Shown piece by piece: positions 29,732 through 37,164 of a DNA stretch of 64,000 nucleotides. The stretch is from Pseudomonas sp. ADAK13. GTDB taxonomy: Bacteria > Pseudomonadota > Gammaproteobacteria > Pseudomonadales > Pseudomonadaceae. Position 1 is the stretch's first letter, and every line of letters starts with the position of its first letter. The stretch is taken from the NCBI RefSeq assembly GCF_012935715.1, contig NZ_CP052860.1:3968001-4032000 (forward strand), written 5' to 3'. Under the pieces are notes generated by a model. It did not search any database. It was not told the DNA's origin and saw nothing but the letters and a program-made list of their open reading frames with translations. The position numbers were made by a program, and so were the translations under genes.

Positions 29732-30595
29732 TTAGCCGAATGTTTCCCGCAGCAGCCCGGCAAATGCATCTCGCGCCAGGTGGCGCTGGGTGTCCTTGTG
29801 CCAGAACAGCAGGTTGTCCACCGCCGCCAATTCGTCAAAACGATAGGACGTCAATTGGTTGGCCTGCTCGTAGCGCGCCAGGATGCCTTCCGGCGCCAGC
29901 GCCACGCCAATCCCTGCGCTGACGCAGCCAATGATCGTGCCCCAACTGGCATAGCTGGCGATGGCCGGCTTGATGTCGTGGGGCTTGAGCCAGTTTTCCA
30001 GGGCGGCGCGGTACGGGCAGCCGGGCGGCCAGACCAGCAACGTGCGGCCGGCCAGGTCCCGGGCATCCTCGATCGGCGCGCTGGAAGCGCTGGTGATCAG
30101 CACCAGGCGCTCGCTGTAGACCACGCTTTGTTCGAGCTTCGGGCGTTTGCCGCCGGCGGCCACCAGCGCGGCATCGATGCGGTGGTGTTGCAGGTCATCG
30201 AGTAGCTGAGCCCAGGCGCCGGTTACCAGTTCCAGCTCCACTTGTGGATAACGTCGATGGTATTCGGCCAACAACGGCGGCAACCGGCCACTGGCGCTGG
30301 ATTCCACCGCGCCGATGCGCAGTTTGCCGCGGGGAATTGCGTTGCTGTCGACGGCGCGCTTGGACTCTTCCACCAACGCCAGGATGCGTTCGCAGTAGTC
30401 GAGAAACACTTCGCCGGCCGCACTGATCGCCAACCCGCGCCCGGCACGAATGAACAGCGGGGTGCCCAACTCGCTTTCCAGCTGCTTGATGCGCGTGGTG
30501 ATGTTGGACGGCACGCAGTGCAATTGCAGGGCGGCCTGGGCCACGCTGCCGGTTTGCGCCACGGCTTTCACCATTTTCAGTTGGGCCAGTTCCAT
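29732..30595 (-). CDS. LysR-family transcriptional regulator
   Basis: 287-residue LysR regulator: N-terminal helix-turn-helix (about 1-60: MELAQLKMVKAVAQTGSVAQAA, SNITTRIKQLESELGTPLF) and a C-terminal periplasmic-binding-like effector domain (about 90-285). It diverges from an EamA-type exporter with a 97-base shared promoter region, so the transporter is the likely target. In similar pairs the regulator responds to the exported compound; the ligand is unknown here. Confidence 0.9.
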   Translation of the reverse strand: MELAQLKMVKAVAQTGSVAQAALQLHCVPSNITTRIKQLESELGTPLFIRAGRGLAISAAGEVFLDYCERILALVEESKRAVDSNAIPRGKLRIGAVESSASGRLPPLLAEYHRRYPQVELELVTGAWAQLLDDLQHHRIDAALVAAGGKRPKLEQSVVYSERLVLITSASSAPIEDARDLAGRTLLVWPPGCPYRAALENWLKPHDIKPAIASYASWGTIIGCVSAGIGVALAPEGILARYEQANQLTSYRFDELAAVDNLLFWHKDTQRHLARDAFAGLLRETFG

Positions 30596-30692
30596 CGCTC
30601 AGTTCCAGTGATTACAGAAGTCAGAAACGGTTAATTGTCCTGCGCCTTGGCGGGGCCAAGACTGACGGCATTCCCACTGCTGGACGCCGTTC

Positions 30693-31661
30693 ATGAATGC
30701 CCCGTCACCTGTAAAGCTTACGCTAGTCACTGCCAGCGTCATCCTCTGTTGGGCGTATTCGCCGATTGGTGTGCATATGGCCTTGCTCAGCTACAGCCCG
30801 GGCCAGTTAGCCTTGGGGCGGTTCTTGATTGCTTCGGTATTGATGGCCGGTGTGGCATTGGTCATGAGGATCGAGCGGCCACGCCTGCGGGACTTGCCGT
30901 GGCTGCTGGTGCTGGGGTTCTTCGGGATTTTCCTGCACCACCTGACCATCAACTTCGGCCAGCAATTTGTCACGGCTGCCGCGTCCAGTGTGCTGGCGCA
31001 GTCGGTTCCGCTGTTTACGGTGCTGGTGGCGTTTTTCGGGTTGAAGGAGCGCGTCACCGGTTGGCGCTGGGGGTGCGTGCTGTTGGGGTTGAGCGGGGTG
31101 CTGGTGGTGATCTGGGGCGAGCATGGCCTGGGCGAGATCGACCCCCGTGGCTTGATGATCCTGGTGGCGGCGCTGTCGTGGAGCCTCTACTTCACCCTTC
31201 AGAAACACTATTCCCGGCGCTACAGCCCGCTGACCACCGTGTGCTACACGGTGTGGTCGGGCACCTTGCTGCTGTGTGTCTATTTGCCGGGGTTGCCGGC
31301 GGTGGTGTCGCAGGCATCCACGCAAGCCGATTTAGCGGTGTTGTTGCTCGGCGTGTTCCCCAGCGCCATGGCTTACCTGGCGTGGGCCTATGTGTTGCGG
31401 CATGTCGAGGTCAGCCGCGCTTCGGTGGCGTTGTACCTGGTGCCACCCGTGGCGATGGTGATGGCCGCCACGTTGCTGGGCGAGCAGGTTTCGCTGCGCG
31501 TGGTGCTGGGTGGCCTGATCGTGCTGGCCAGTGTCGGCGCCATCAGCCTGGAAGGGCGCTGGCGCCGCAAGCCGCTACGGGTTCACGGTGAACACCCGCA
31601 GACGGTGACCGTCGGGATCCTGGGCGACAAAGGTGTAGCCGAAGTCCGCCTCGACCGGTGA
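30693..31661 (+). CDS. EamA/DMT-family transporter
   Basis: 322-residue inner-membrane protein with about ten predicted helices in two EamA repeats (about 8-145 and 155-295), the layout of drug/metabolite transporters. Repeat 1 ends in FFGLKERVTGWRWGCVLLGLSGVLVVIW; repeat 2 in LLGEQVSLRVVLGGLIVLASVGAISLEG. Members export amino acids, metabolites or toxic compounds; the substrate is not predictable. The last 29 codons lie antisense to the end of the VOC gene, and the natural family length would end near RWRRKP, so this tail is probably a run-on after loss of the original stop. Confidence 0.85.
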   Translation: MNAPSPVKLTLVTASVILCWAYSPIGVHMALLSYSPGQLALGRFLIASVLMAGVALVMRIERPRLRDLPWLLVLGFFGIFLHHLTINFGQQFVTAAASSVLAQSVPLFTVLVAFFGLKERVTGWRWGCVLLGLSGVLVVIWGEHGLGEIDPRGLMILVAALSWSLYFTLQKHYSRRYSPLTTVCYTVWSGTLLLCVYLPGLPAVVSQASTQADLAVLLLGVFPSAMAYLAWAYVLRHVEVSRASVALYLVPPVAMVMAATLLGEQVSLRVVLGGLIVLASVGAISLEGRWRRKPLRVHGEHPQTVTVGILGDKGVAEVRLDR

Positions 31662-31946
31662 CTGGATGATGCTCAGCCCCAGGTCCGCCCAGCGCGCGTG
31701 CAGTTCATCGACCGTTGCCACATCCACCACGCAGAATCCCACCTCGCCACCGCCGACCGTGGCCTGGGCTGCGGGCTCGACGGTGTGGCGCGACCACAGG
31801 CCGAGCTTTACGCCGTTGTCGAGGATGAACAGGGCAAAGGTCGGCCCCAGTTCCACGGGCGGCTTGTCCAGCAGGCGGCTATAGAGGTTGGCACTGGTGG
31901 CCGGGCTGTCGACGTACAACAAAAAGTAATGGGCAATGCTATTCAT
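31575..31946 (-). CDS. VOC-superfamily (glyoxalase/bleomycin-resistance fold) protein
   Basis: 123-residue protein of the vicinal oxygen chelate superfamily: repeated beta-alpha-beta-beta-beta halves, with YFLLYVDSPATSANLYSRLL at the start and the C-terminal signature FVAQDPDGHRLRVFTVNP. It resembles small single-domain glyoxalase-like proteins annotated as phenazine or drug antibiotic-binding relatives; substrate unknown. Its 3' end overlaps the EamA gene by 87 bases tail to tail. It begins just after the XRE gene's terminator, so it has its own promoter in 31947-32035. Confidence 0.85.
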   Translation of the reverse strand: MNSIAHYFLLYVDSPATSANLYSRLLDKPPVELGPTFALFILDNGVKLGLWSRHTVEPAAQATVGGGEVGFCVVDVATVDELHARWADLGLSIIQSPVEADFGYTFVAQDPDGHRLRVFTVNP

Positions 31947-32035
31947 GATGACTCCCTGGAATGGCGCAGCAATGGCGCGGCTCAGTCCCTAGTCTAAGGG
32001 GCTGTCCTGTCAGTTCATGTCAGGAGTCATCCAGC

Positions 32036-32068
32036 AAAGAGCAGACAGTCTCGCTGTCTGCTCTTTTT
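32036..32068 (-). terminator. terminator of the XRE gene (bidirectional shape)
   Basis: Thirteen-base perfect arms AAAGAGCAGACAG (32036-32048) and CTGTCTGCTCTTT (32054-32066) around a 5-base loop, 25 bases after the XRE stop on the minus strand. Confidence 0.85.
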
Positions 32069-32093
32069 ATTGCGTGCACTTGTGTTACGAGCT

Positions 32094-32408
32094 CTAAGGC
32101 TTGGACAAGGCCTGGTCTACCGCTGCGATCAGCTTTCCCAGATCCTTCGGGGTGGCTTTATGAATGACACCGAACAGATAAGCGCGCTGTTCCTCCTCGT
32201 CGACCAGGTCTGCGAAAAAGACTTTCAGCTTCACTCCCAGCGCCTCTGCGAACAAGAACAGAGCCTCGACGCTGGGTGTATAGGTGCCGGTTTCGAAGCG
32301 GCTGATGGTTTTAGGGTCAAAACCGGTTTTTTCACCTAGTTCAGCCTGAGTAAGCCCTGCGACCTTGCGGTAACGTCTGATGGCCGGACCCAAACTTGAA
32401 ATGTGCAT
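32094..32408 (-). CDS. XRE-family helix-turn-helix regulator
   Basis: 104-residue DNA-binding protein with a complete N-terminal Cro/C1 helix-turn-helix (about 6-62: IRRYRKVAGLTQAELGEKTGFDPKTISRFETG split over the motif) and a short acidic C-terminal helix region. No partner toxin or peptidase adjoins it, so it is a stand-alone repressor of unknown target. Sequence upstream of it (32410-32530) is strongly AT-rich. Confidence 0.85.
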   Translation of the reverse strand: MHISSLGPAIRRYRKVAGLTQAELGEKTGFDPKTISRFETGTYTPSVEALFLFAEALGVKLKVFFADLVDEEEQRAYLFGVIHKATPKDLGKLIAAVDQALSKP

Positions 32409-32714
32409 CGCTCAATTCCCATTTAGAATCAAGAACTTAACGATAAATCTTAAAATTAGACAACCGCACGTACCATCACCTTTTCTTGCAAAATGTGATG
32501 TAATTCGTAGAATCGGCATCTAGGACAAGTATTTGGTGGTCTCGTTTCAGAAGGCAGGTTTATGAAACAGGAAATCATTGCTTTCTCCTTACTCTCATAA
32601 ATGTGCTCCTAAAACGGACGCTTGGCAGGGACCGAAATGTCGCTCGTCAGTGCCACGCATCATTGCGCCTCACGTGCCGGATACCCGAATTAAAGCCTAG
32701 TTGATCATCACTGA
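32409..32714. promoter_or_regulatory. AT-rich intergenic stretch between XRE and aerotaxis genes
   Basis: About 300 bases with no supported gene. The first 120 bases are among the most AT-rich in the window and should hold the XRE promoter. A 12-codon frame (32562-32600, preceded by AGGCAGG) could be translated, but I see no reason to call it a gene. Confidence 0.35.
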
Positions 32715-32867
32715 ATGGATGGTGAATTGCTGTGCAAAATCGTGGGTTTGCGTACCTTTGCGGCCAACCAGCCGATCGACGGCGCAGCCCGACTGGAAAT
32801 ACGAATCCACCTGTCCTGCCTACCCGGTGGTCCAGAGAGCGATCGAATGCTGTCCATGGAGCTTTAA
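32715..32867 (+). CDS. possible 50-residue small protein upstream of aer-like gene
   Basis: Short frame [19 protein letters not shown]… ending MLSMEL, with Pseudomonas-like codon choice throughout. Its TAA is one base before the GTG start of the chemotaxis gene, an arrangement seen in translational coupling. No ribosome-binding site precedes its ATG and I do not recognise the protein. It may instead be a chance frame or the remnant of a longer gene. Its last codons contain the downstream gene's GGAG ribosome-binding site. Confidence 0.25.
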   Translation: MDGELLCKIVGLRTFAANQPIDGAARLEIRIHLSCLPGGPESDRMLSMEL

Positions 32868-32868
32868 C

Positions 32869-34434
32869 GTGCGTCTCAATTTGCCGGTCACTGCTGTTGA
32901 ACAGACTTTTGGGGAGCAGCAACGGCTAATTTCCGCGACTGACGTCAACAGCCACATTACCTACTGCAACGCCGAGTTTGCCGCCATGAGCGGCTTTACC
33001 CAGGCCGAGCTGATCGGCAGCACCCACAACCTGGTGCGCCACCCCGACATGCCGCCCGCCGTGTTCCAGCTGATGTGGAGCTACCTCAAGGCCGGGCAGA
33101 GCTGGATGGGCGTGGTGAAGAACCGCTGCAAGAACGGCAACTATTATTGGGTCAGCGCCTATGTGACGCCGATTCTCGAAGACGGGCGCCTGACCGGCTA
33201 CGAGTCGGTGCGGGTCAAGCCCACCCGCGAACAGGTGCGGCGCGCAGAGGCGCTGTACGCACGTTTGCAGGCCGGTGGTGCGGCGGTCTCGCCCGCCCGG
33301 CGCCTGGCATCGGTGGCCCGGGCCATGGCCTTGCCATTGGTGGCCGCCGTGGCCAGCCTCGCCGCCTTCCAATGGGCTCCAGGTGTGTGGGCTCAGGCGT
33401 TGACTGCCGGTTTGTTTCTCGGCGTAGGCGTCTGGGGGCATCAACGCTTGGGACTGCAGCTCAAGCGGATTGTGCAGAACACGCCCAATACCTTTTCCGA
33501 CCCCATCAGCGCCATGACCTACAGCGACGCCCTGGGCCCGACCGCGCAGTTGGAAATGATCCTGATCAGCGAAGAGGCACGACTTAAGACTGCGCTTACG
33601 CGCCTCAGCGACCTGGCCAACCAGATGGCCGAAGCGGCCGCCCATTCCAGCGTGCTGTCCAGTACCACCGAATCGGCGCTGCTGGAACAGCGTGCCGAGA
33701 CCGACATGACTGCCGCCGCCATGACCGAAATGGCCGCGTCCATCGCCGAAGTGGCGGTGCATGTGCAACAAACCGCCAGCGAAGCCCACACCGCCAACAC
33801 CCTCGCCGAACAGGGCAGCCAGGTGGCCGGTACTTCCCGCGAGGCGATCCAGTTGCTGGCCGGCACCGTCACCCAGATCAACCAGGCCGTAGGCAACCTG
33901 GCCGGGCAGACCCAGCAGATCCAGGTGGCTGCGAGCATGATCCAGGCGATCGCCGACCAGACCAACCTGCTGGCGCTCAACGCGGCCATTGAAGCGGCCC
34001 GCGCCGGCGAGCAAGGCCGCGGCTTTGCGGTGGTGGCCGATGAGGTGCGTGCACTGGCGGGCAAGACGCGGGAGTCGACCCAGCAGATCCAGGGCATCAT
34101 CCAGAACCTGCGGGCCGGTGCCGATGAGGCGGTCGAGATCGCAAGCCTGGGCATTCACGAAGCCGAGCAGGGCGTGCAGCACGTGCTTGAGGCGCAGCAG
34201 GCGCTGCAAGGCATTCGCCACGCGGTGGAACGTATTACCGACATGAGTCAGCAAATGGCTGCTGCCTCACAGGAACAATCCCACGTCGCCGAGGAAGTGT
34301 CACACCAGATCAATAACGTCGCCGCCACGGTGCAAAAGACAGCGGGCAATGCCAACGCTGCAGTCACCCGTGGCCGGGAACTCGAAAGCATCTCTTCCGG
34401 GTTGCGCGCCCTGGTCGAGCGGTTCAACCGCTAG
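32869..34434 (+). CDS. Aer-type PAS-domain methyl-accepting transducer (paralogue 1)
   Basis: 521-residue energy/aerotaxis transducer. A GTG at 32869 with GGAG 7 bases before gives (M)[13 protein letters not shown], aligning with the second copy at 60565-62130 of identical length. The N-terminal PAS domain (about 15-120) has the Aer-like NLVRHPDMP and [17 protein letters not shown]. Two short hydrophobic segments (about 150-195) anchor it, with no periplasmic domain, and the long MCP signalling domain follows with the hairpin tip [20 protein letters not shown]. It ends LVERFNR, as does the paralogue. Operon with the GGDEF-EAL gene 18 bases downstream. FAD binding is expected by family. Confidence 0.9.
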   Translation: MRLNLPVTAVEQTFGEQQRLISATDVNSHITYCNAEFAAMSGFTQAELIGSTHNLVRHPDMPPAVFQLMWSYLKAGQSWMGVVKNRCKNGNYYWVSAYVTPILEDGRLTGYESVRVKPTREQVRRAEALYARLQAGGAAVSPARRLASVARAMALPLVAAVASLAAFQWAPGVWAQALTAGLFLGVGVWGHQRLGLQLKRIVQNTPNTFSDPISAMTYSDALGPTAQLEMILISEEARLKTALTRLSDLANQMAEAAAHSSVLSSTTESALLEQRAETDMTAAAMTEMAASIAEVAVHVQQTASEAHTANTLAEQGSQVAGTSREAIQLLAGTVTQINQAVGNLAGQTQQIQVAASMIQAIADQTNLLALNAAIEAARAGEQGRGFAVVADEVRALAGKTRESTQQIQGIIQNLRAGADEAVEIASLGIHEAEQGVQHVLEAQQALQGIRHAVERITDMSQQMAAASQEQSHVAEEVSHQINNVAATVQKTAGNANAAVTRGRELESISSGLRALVERFNR

Positions 34435-34452
34435 CCACAGTGAGCCTGACTC

Positions 34453-36144
34453 ATGGACGAGAAATACCGCAGGGCCGTGGATGCAGCCGCCATTTTCTCC
34501 GAGACTGACCTGGCGGGCTGCATCACTTACGTCAATGACCAGTTCTGCGGCATGTCCGGTTACGGGCGTGACGAGTTGCTGGGGCAAAACCACCGGATCC
34601 TCAGTTCCGGGCTGCACCCTGCGGCGTTTTTCCAGGGCATGTGGCAGGCCATCAGCGAAGGCCGGGTGTGGCGTGGGGAAATCTGCAACCGGGCCAAGGA
34701 TGGGACATTGTATTGGGTCGACAGCACCATGGTGCCGCTGCTCGATGAGCAGACCGGCCGCGTGCAGAAGTACGTGTCGATCCGCTTTGATGTCAGCGAA
34801 AAGCGTCAACTGCTGCACACCCTGCAATGGCGGGTCGGCCACGACGTGCTGACCGGCTTGCCGAACCGTGCCTACCTGTCCGAGTTGCTTAACCAGTCCC
34901 TGGAATTCTCCCGTAACGAAGACATCCCGCTGGCGCTGTGCATGCTCGACCTGGACGGCTTCAAGGCGGTCAACGACGGGTATGGGCATGCCTGCGGCGA
35001 TTTGCTGTTGGTGGAGGTGGCTACGCGGCTGCGGGAGATTATTCGCGGCGAGGACGTGGTCGCGCGGCTCGCCGGTGATGAGTTTGTGCTGATCCTGCGT
35101 TACGTGCGTGATATCGATGAGCTCAACGGTGCCTTGCTGCGCATCCTCAAGGCGATTTCCGAGCCGTACTCGATCCAGGGTGCCGAGCTGAACGTGTTCG
35201 CCAGCATCGGCGTCACGCTGTTTCCCCTGGATGACGAAGACGCCGACACCTTGCTGCGTCACGCCGACCAGGCGATGTACGTGGCCAAGCAGAGCGGGCG
35301 CAACCGTTACCAGTTGTTTGATGTGTCCCTGGAGCAAGAGGTCAAAGCCAGCCACCAGACGGTGGAGCAGATTCGCCAGGCCCTGGCGGCGGGGCAGTTG
35401 TGCCTGCACTACCAGCCCAAGGTCAACTTGCGCTGCGGCACGGTGGTGGGGTTTGAAGCGCTATTGCGCTGGCAGCACCCCGAGCGTGGCCTGGTGACGC
35501 CGGGGGATTTCCTGCCGCTGATCGAGCAGACCGACCTGATTGTCGACATCGGCGAATGGGTGATTGACCAGGTGTTGGGGCAGATGCACCAGTGGCAGGT
35601 ACATGGGCACTGGTGGTCGGTGAGCGTGAATATCGCGGCGCGGCATTTCCAGCGCGAGGATTTTGTCGAGCGGCTGCAAGACTTGCTGGCGCACTATCCG
35701 CAGGTGGAGCCGCACCGGCTGGACCTGGAGATAGCCGAGTCGGTGGCCATCGACAATATCCAGCGCGTCACCCAGCACCTGGAAGCCTGCCAGGCCCTGG
35801 GTGTGCAGTTTTCCCTGGATGATTTTGGCACCGGCTATTCGTCCCTCAGCTACCTCAAGCGGCTGCCGACCCAGACCATCAAGATCGACAAGTCGTTCGT
35901 GCGCGACATCCTGCACGACAAGGACGACCTGGCGCTGACCAAGGCCGTGATCGGCCTCGCCCGGGCGTTTGGCCGCGAAGTGATCGCCGAGGGCCTGGAG
36001 ACCCTGGAGCACGGGCAGCTATTGATGCGCATGGGTTGCGAAGTGGCCCAGGGCTATTTCATCGCCCGGCCGATGCCGGCGGTGGAGGTGCCGGGTTGGG
36101 TTGAAGGGTTTGCGCCGCCGCTGCAGTGGCAAAAGCTCGAGTGA
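34453..36144 (+). CDS. PAS–GGDEF–EAL cyclic-di-GMP protein
   Basis: 563-residue cytoplasmic dual-domain protein. The N-terminal PAS (about 8-115: FSETDLAGCITYVNDQFCGMSGY, WRGEICNRAKDGTLYWV) is strongly like the PAS of the adjacent aerotaxis protein. The GGDEF domain (about 125-290) has AGDEF in place of GGDEF and an RGED I-site before it. The EAL domain (about 305-550) keeps the catalytic set: FEALLRW, the Asn in SVNIAARHF, LEIAES, LDDFGTGYSS, IKIDKSFV and AEGLET. Phosphodiesterase activity is therefore expected; cyclase activity is uncertain. Co-transcribed with the transducer upstream. Confidence 0.9.
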   Translation: MDEKYRRAVDAAAIFSETDLAGCITYVNDQFCGMSGYGRDELLGQNHRILSSGLHPAAFFQGMWQAISEGRVWRGEICNRAKDGTLYWVDSTMVPLLDEQTGRVQKYVSIRFDVSEKRQLLHTLQWRVGHDVLTGLPNRAYLSELLNQSLEFSRNEDIPLALCMLDLDGFKAVNDGYGHACGDLLLVEVATRLREIIRGEDVVARLAGDEFVLILRYVRDIDELNGALLRILKAISEPYSIQGAELNVFASIGVTLFPLDDEDADTLLRHADQAMYVAKQSGRNRYQLFDVSLEQEVKASHQTVEQIRQALAAGQLCLHYQPKVNLRCGTVVGFEALLRWQHPERGLVTPGDFLPLIEQTDLIVDIGEWVIDQVLGQMHQWQVHGHWWSVSVNIAARHFQREDFVERLQDLLAHYPQVEPHRLDLEIAESVAIDNIQRVTQHLEACQALGVQFSLDDFGTGYSSLSYLKRLPTQTIKIDKSFVRDILHDKDDLALTKAVIGLARAFGREVIAEGLETLEHGQLLMRMGCEVAQGYFIARPMPAVEVPGWVEGFAPPLQWQKLE

Positions 36145-36151
36145 TGTTTAC

Positions 36152-36265
36152 TGTGGCGAGGGAGCTTGCTGTGGCGAGGGAGCTTGCTCCCGCTGGGCTG
36201 CGTAGCGGCCCCAAGATCTTTGGGAGCGCTGCGCACTCCAGCGGGAGCAAGCTCCCTCGCCACAA
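36152..36265. repeat. REP-type palindrome with one duplicated arm (TGTGGCGAGGGAGC family)
   Basis: TGTGGCGAGGGAGCTTGC occurs twice in tandem (36152-36169, 36170-36187), then the matching inverse complement closes at 36248-36265. The centre has GCTGCGTAGCGGCCCC and GGGAGCGCTGCGCAC. A second member of the family lies at 60463-60555. Confidence 0.8.
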
Positions 36266-36281
36266 GGTCGATCAGGTGATC

Positions 36282-37031
36282 TTAAGGGGCCGGGGCGCTG
36301 TTCCCGGTGTACAGCCGGATGATTTCATCGATCTCGCCGGACATTTTCATCCGCAGCAACGTGCGCAGGATCTGTTGCCCGGGCACCTGCGGGTCGTTGC
36401 GCACGTAACAGCCCAGGCTTTGTTCTTCGATCACGGCCACTGTGTGCAGGCGCTGTGTGGGCGGTAATTGCTGGTTAAAGCGGTCGAGGATCCATTCATT
36501 GCTCACCGCATAATTGAATCGCCCGGCCGCGAGCTTCTGCAACACCTGCTCCTCACTGCGGCTGTCCTCGCGGCTGAGCTGGCCCCTGGCGAAGCGTGGT
36601 TCCAGGGTCGGGTAGCTATAGCCGAGCACCGTGCCGATGTGTTGCGATGCCAGACTGTCCAGGCGCACTGACAGCGGTGGCACCTGCGCGGCGACCAGCA
36701 CATTGCGTTGCACCATCAGCGGGAGGCTCCAGGTGTAGTCGCCCGACAGGTTGTTCAGCCACGCCGGCGTCACGTAGCAGCGCACATCAACGTCCCCGCG
36801 CTCCATGGCGGTGTCGATGCGCGCACGGGGCAGCACCACGAATTTCGCGGGGCGCCCGACCTGGGTGGCCAGGCTCAACATCACGTCATACAAAATGCCC
36901 TGGGTCGGCTGGCCCTGGTCGAGTTGCACCATGGGCATGGTCCAGCTGTCGGAAATGGAGAAACGCAGAGGTGCGGGGGCCGCCAGGCTGACCGTGGCAA
37001 TCATCCACAAGGCGCCCAGGACTGCGCGCAT
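36282..37031 (-). CDS. periplasmic solute-binding-like protein (SBP_bac_3 type)
   Basis: 249-residue secreted protein with a signal peptide from the ATG at 37031 (MRAVLGALWMIATVSLA/APAP). The rest fits the amino-acid ABC transporter periplasmic-binding fold: LRFSISDSWTMPMVQL, GILYDVMLSLATQVG, RARIDTAMERGDVDV, and the C-terminal GEIDEIIRLYTG. No permease or ATPase is adjacent, so it may be an orphan sensor-type binding protein as in many pseudomonads. Ligand unknown. It converges with the PAS-GGDEF-EAL gene across a REP element and diverges from dnaX. Confidence 0.8.
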   Translation of the reverse strand: MRAVLGALWMIATVSLAAPAPLRFSISDSWTMPMVQLDQGQPTQGILYDVMLSLATQVGRPAKFVVLPRARIDTAMERGDVDVRCYVTPAWLNNLSGDYTWSLPLMVQRNVLVAAQVPPLSVRLDSLASQHIGTVLGYSYPTLEPRFARGQLSREDSRSEEQVLQKLAAGRFNYAVSNEWILDRFNQQLPPTQRLHTVAVIEEQSLGCYVRNDPQVPGQQILRTLLRMKMSGEIDEIIRLYTGNSAPAP

Positions 37032-37164
37032 AAACGCTCCGGCTTCAGCCATTTAAAGGCTTGGTTAGACCAGCTTAGTCAGATTAGACGAGCGTGCCGG
37101 ATGCAATTTCCCCCTTGCTCCGCTAGCATTACCCGCTTCCGCTTCCCAGTTGCGACGGTTTTCG

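Noticed and set aside
32701..32868. 56-codon N-terminal extension of the aer-like gene from a TTG
   Set aside because: Trp/Cys-rich non-family sequence; the GTG at 32869 has a GGAG site and aligns with the paralogue's start.
36126..36467. 113-codon plus-strand frame beginning MAKARVMF
   Set aside because: It translates the REP palindrome and the antisense of the solute-binding gene.
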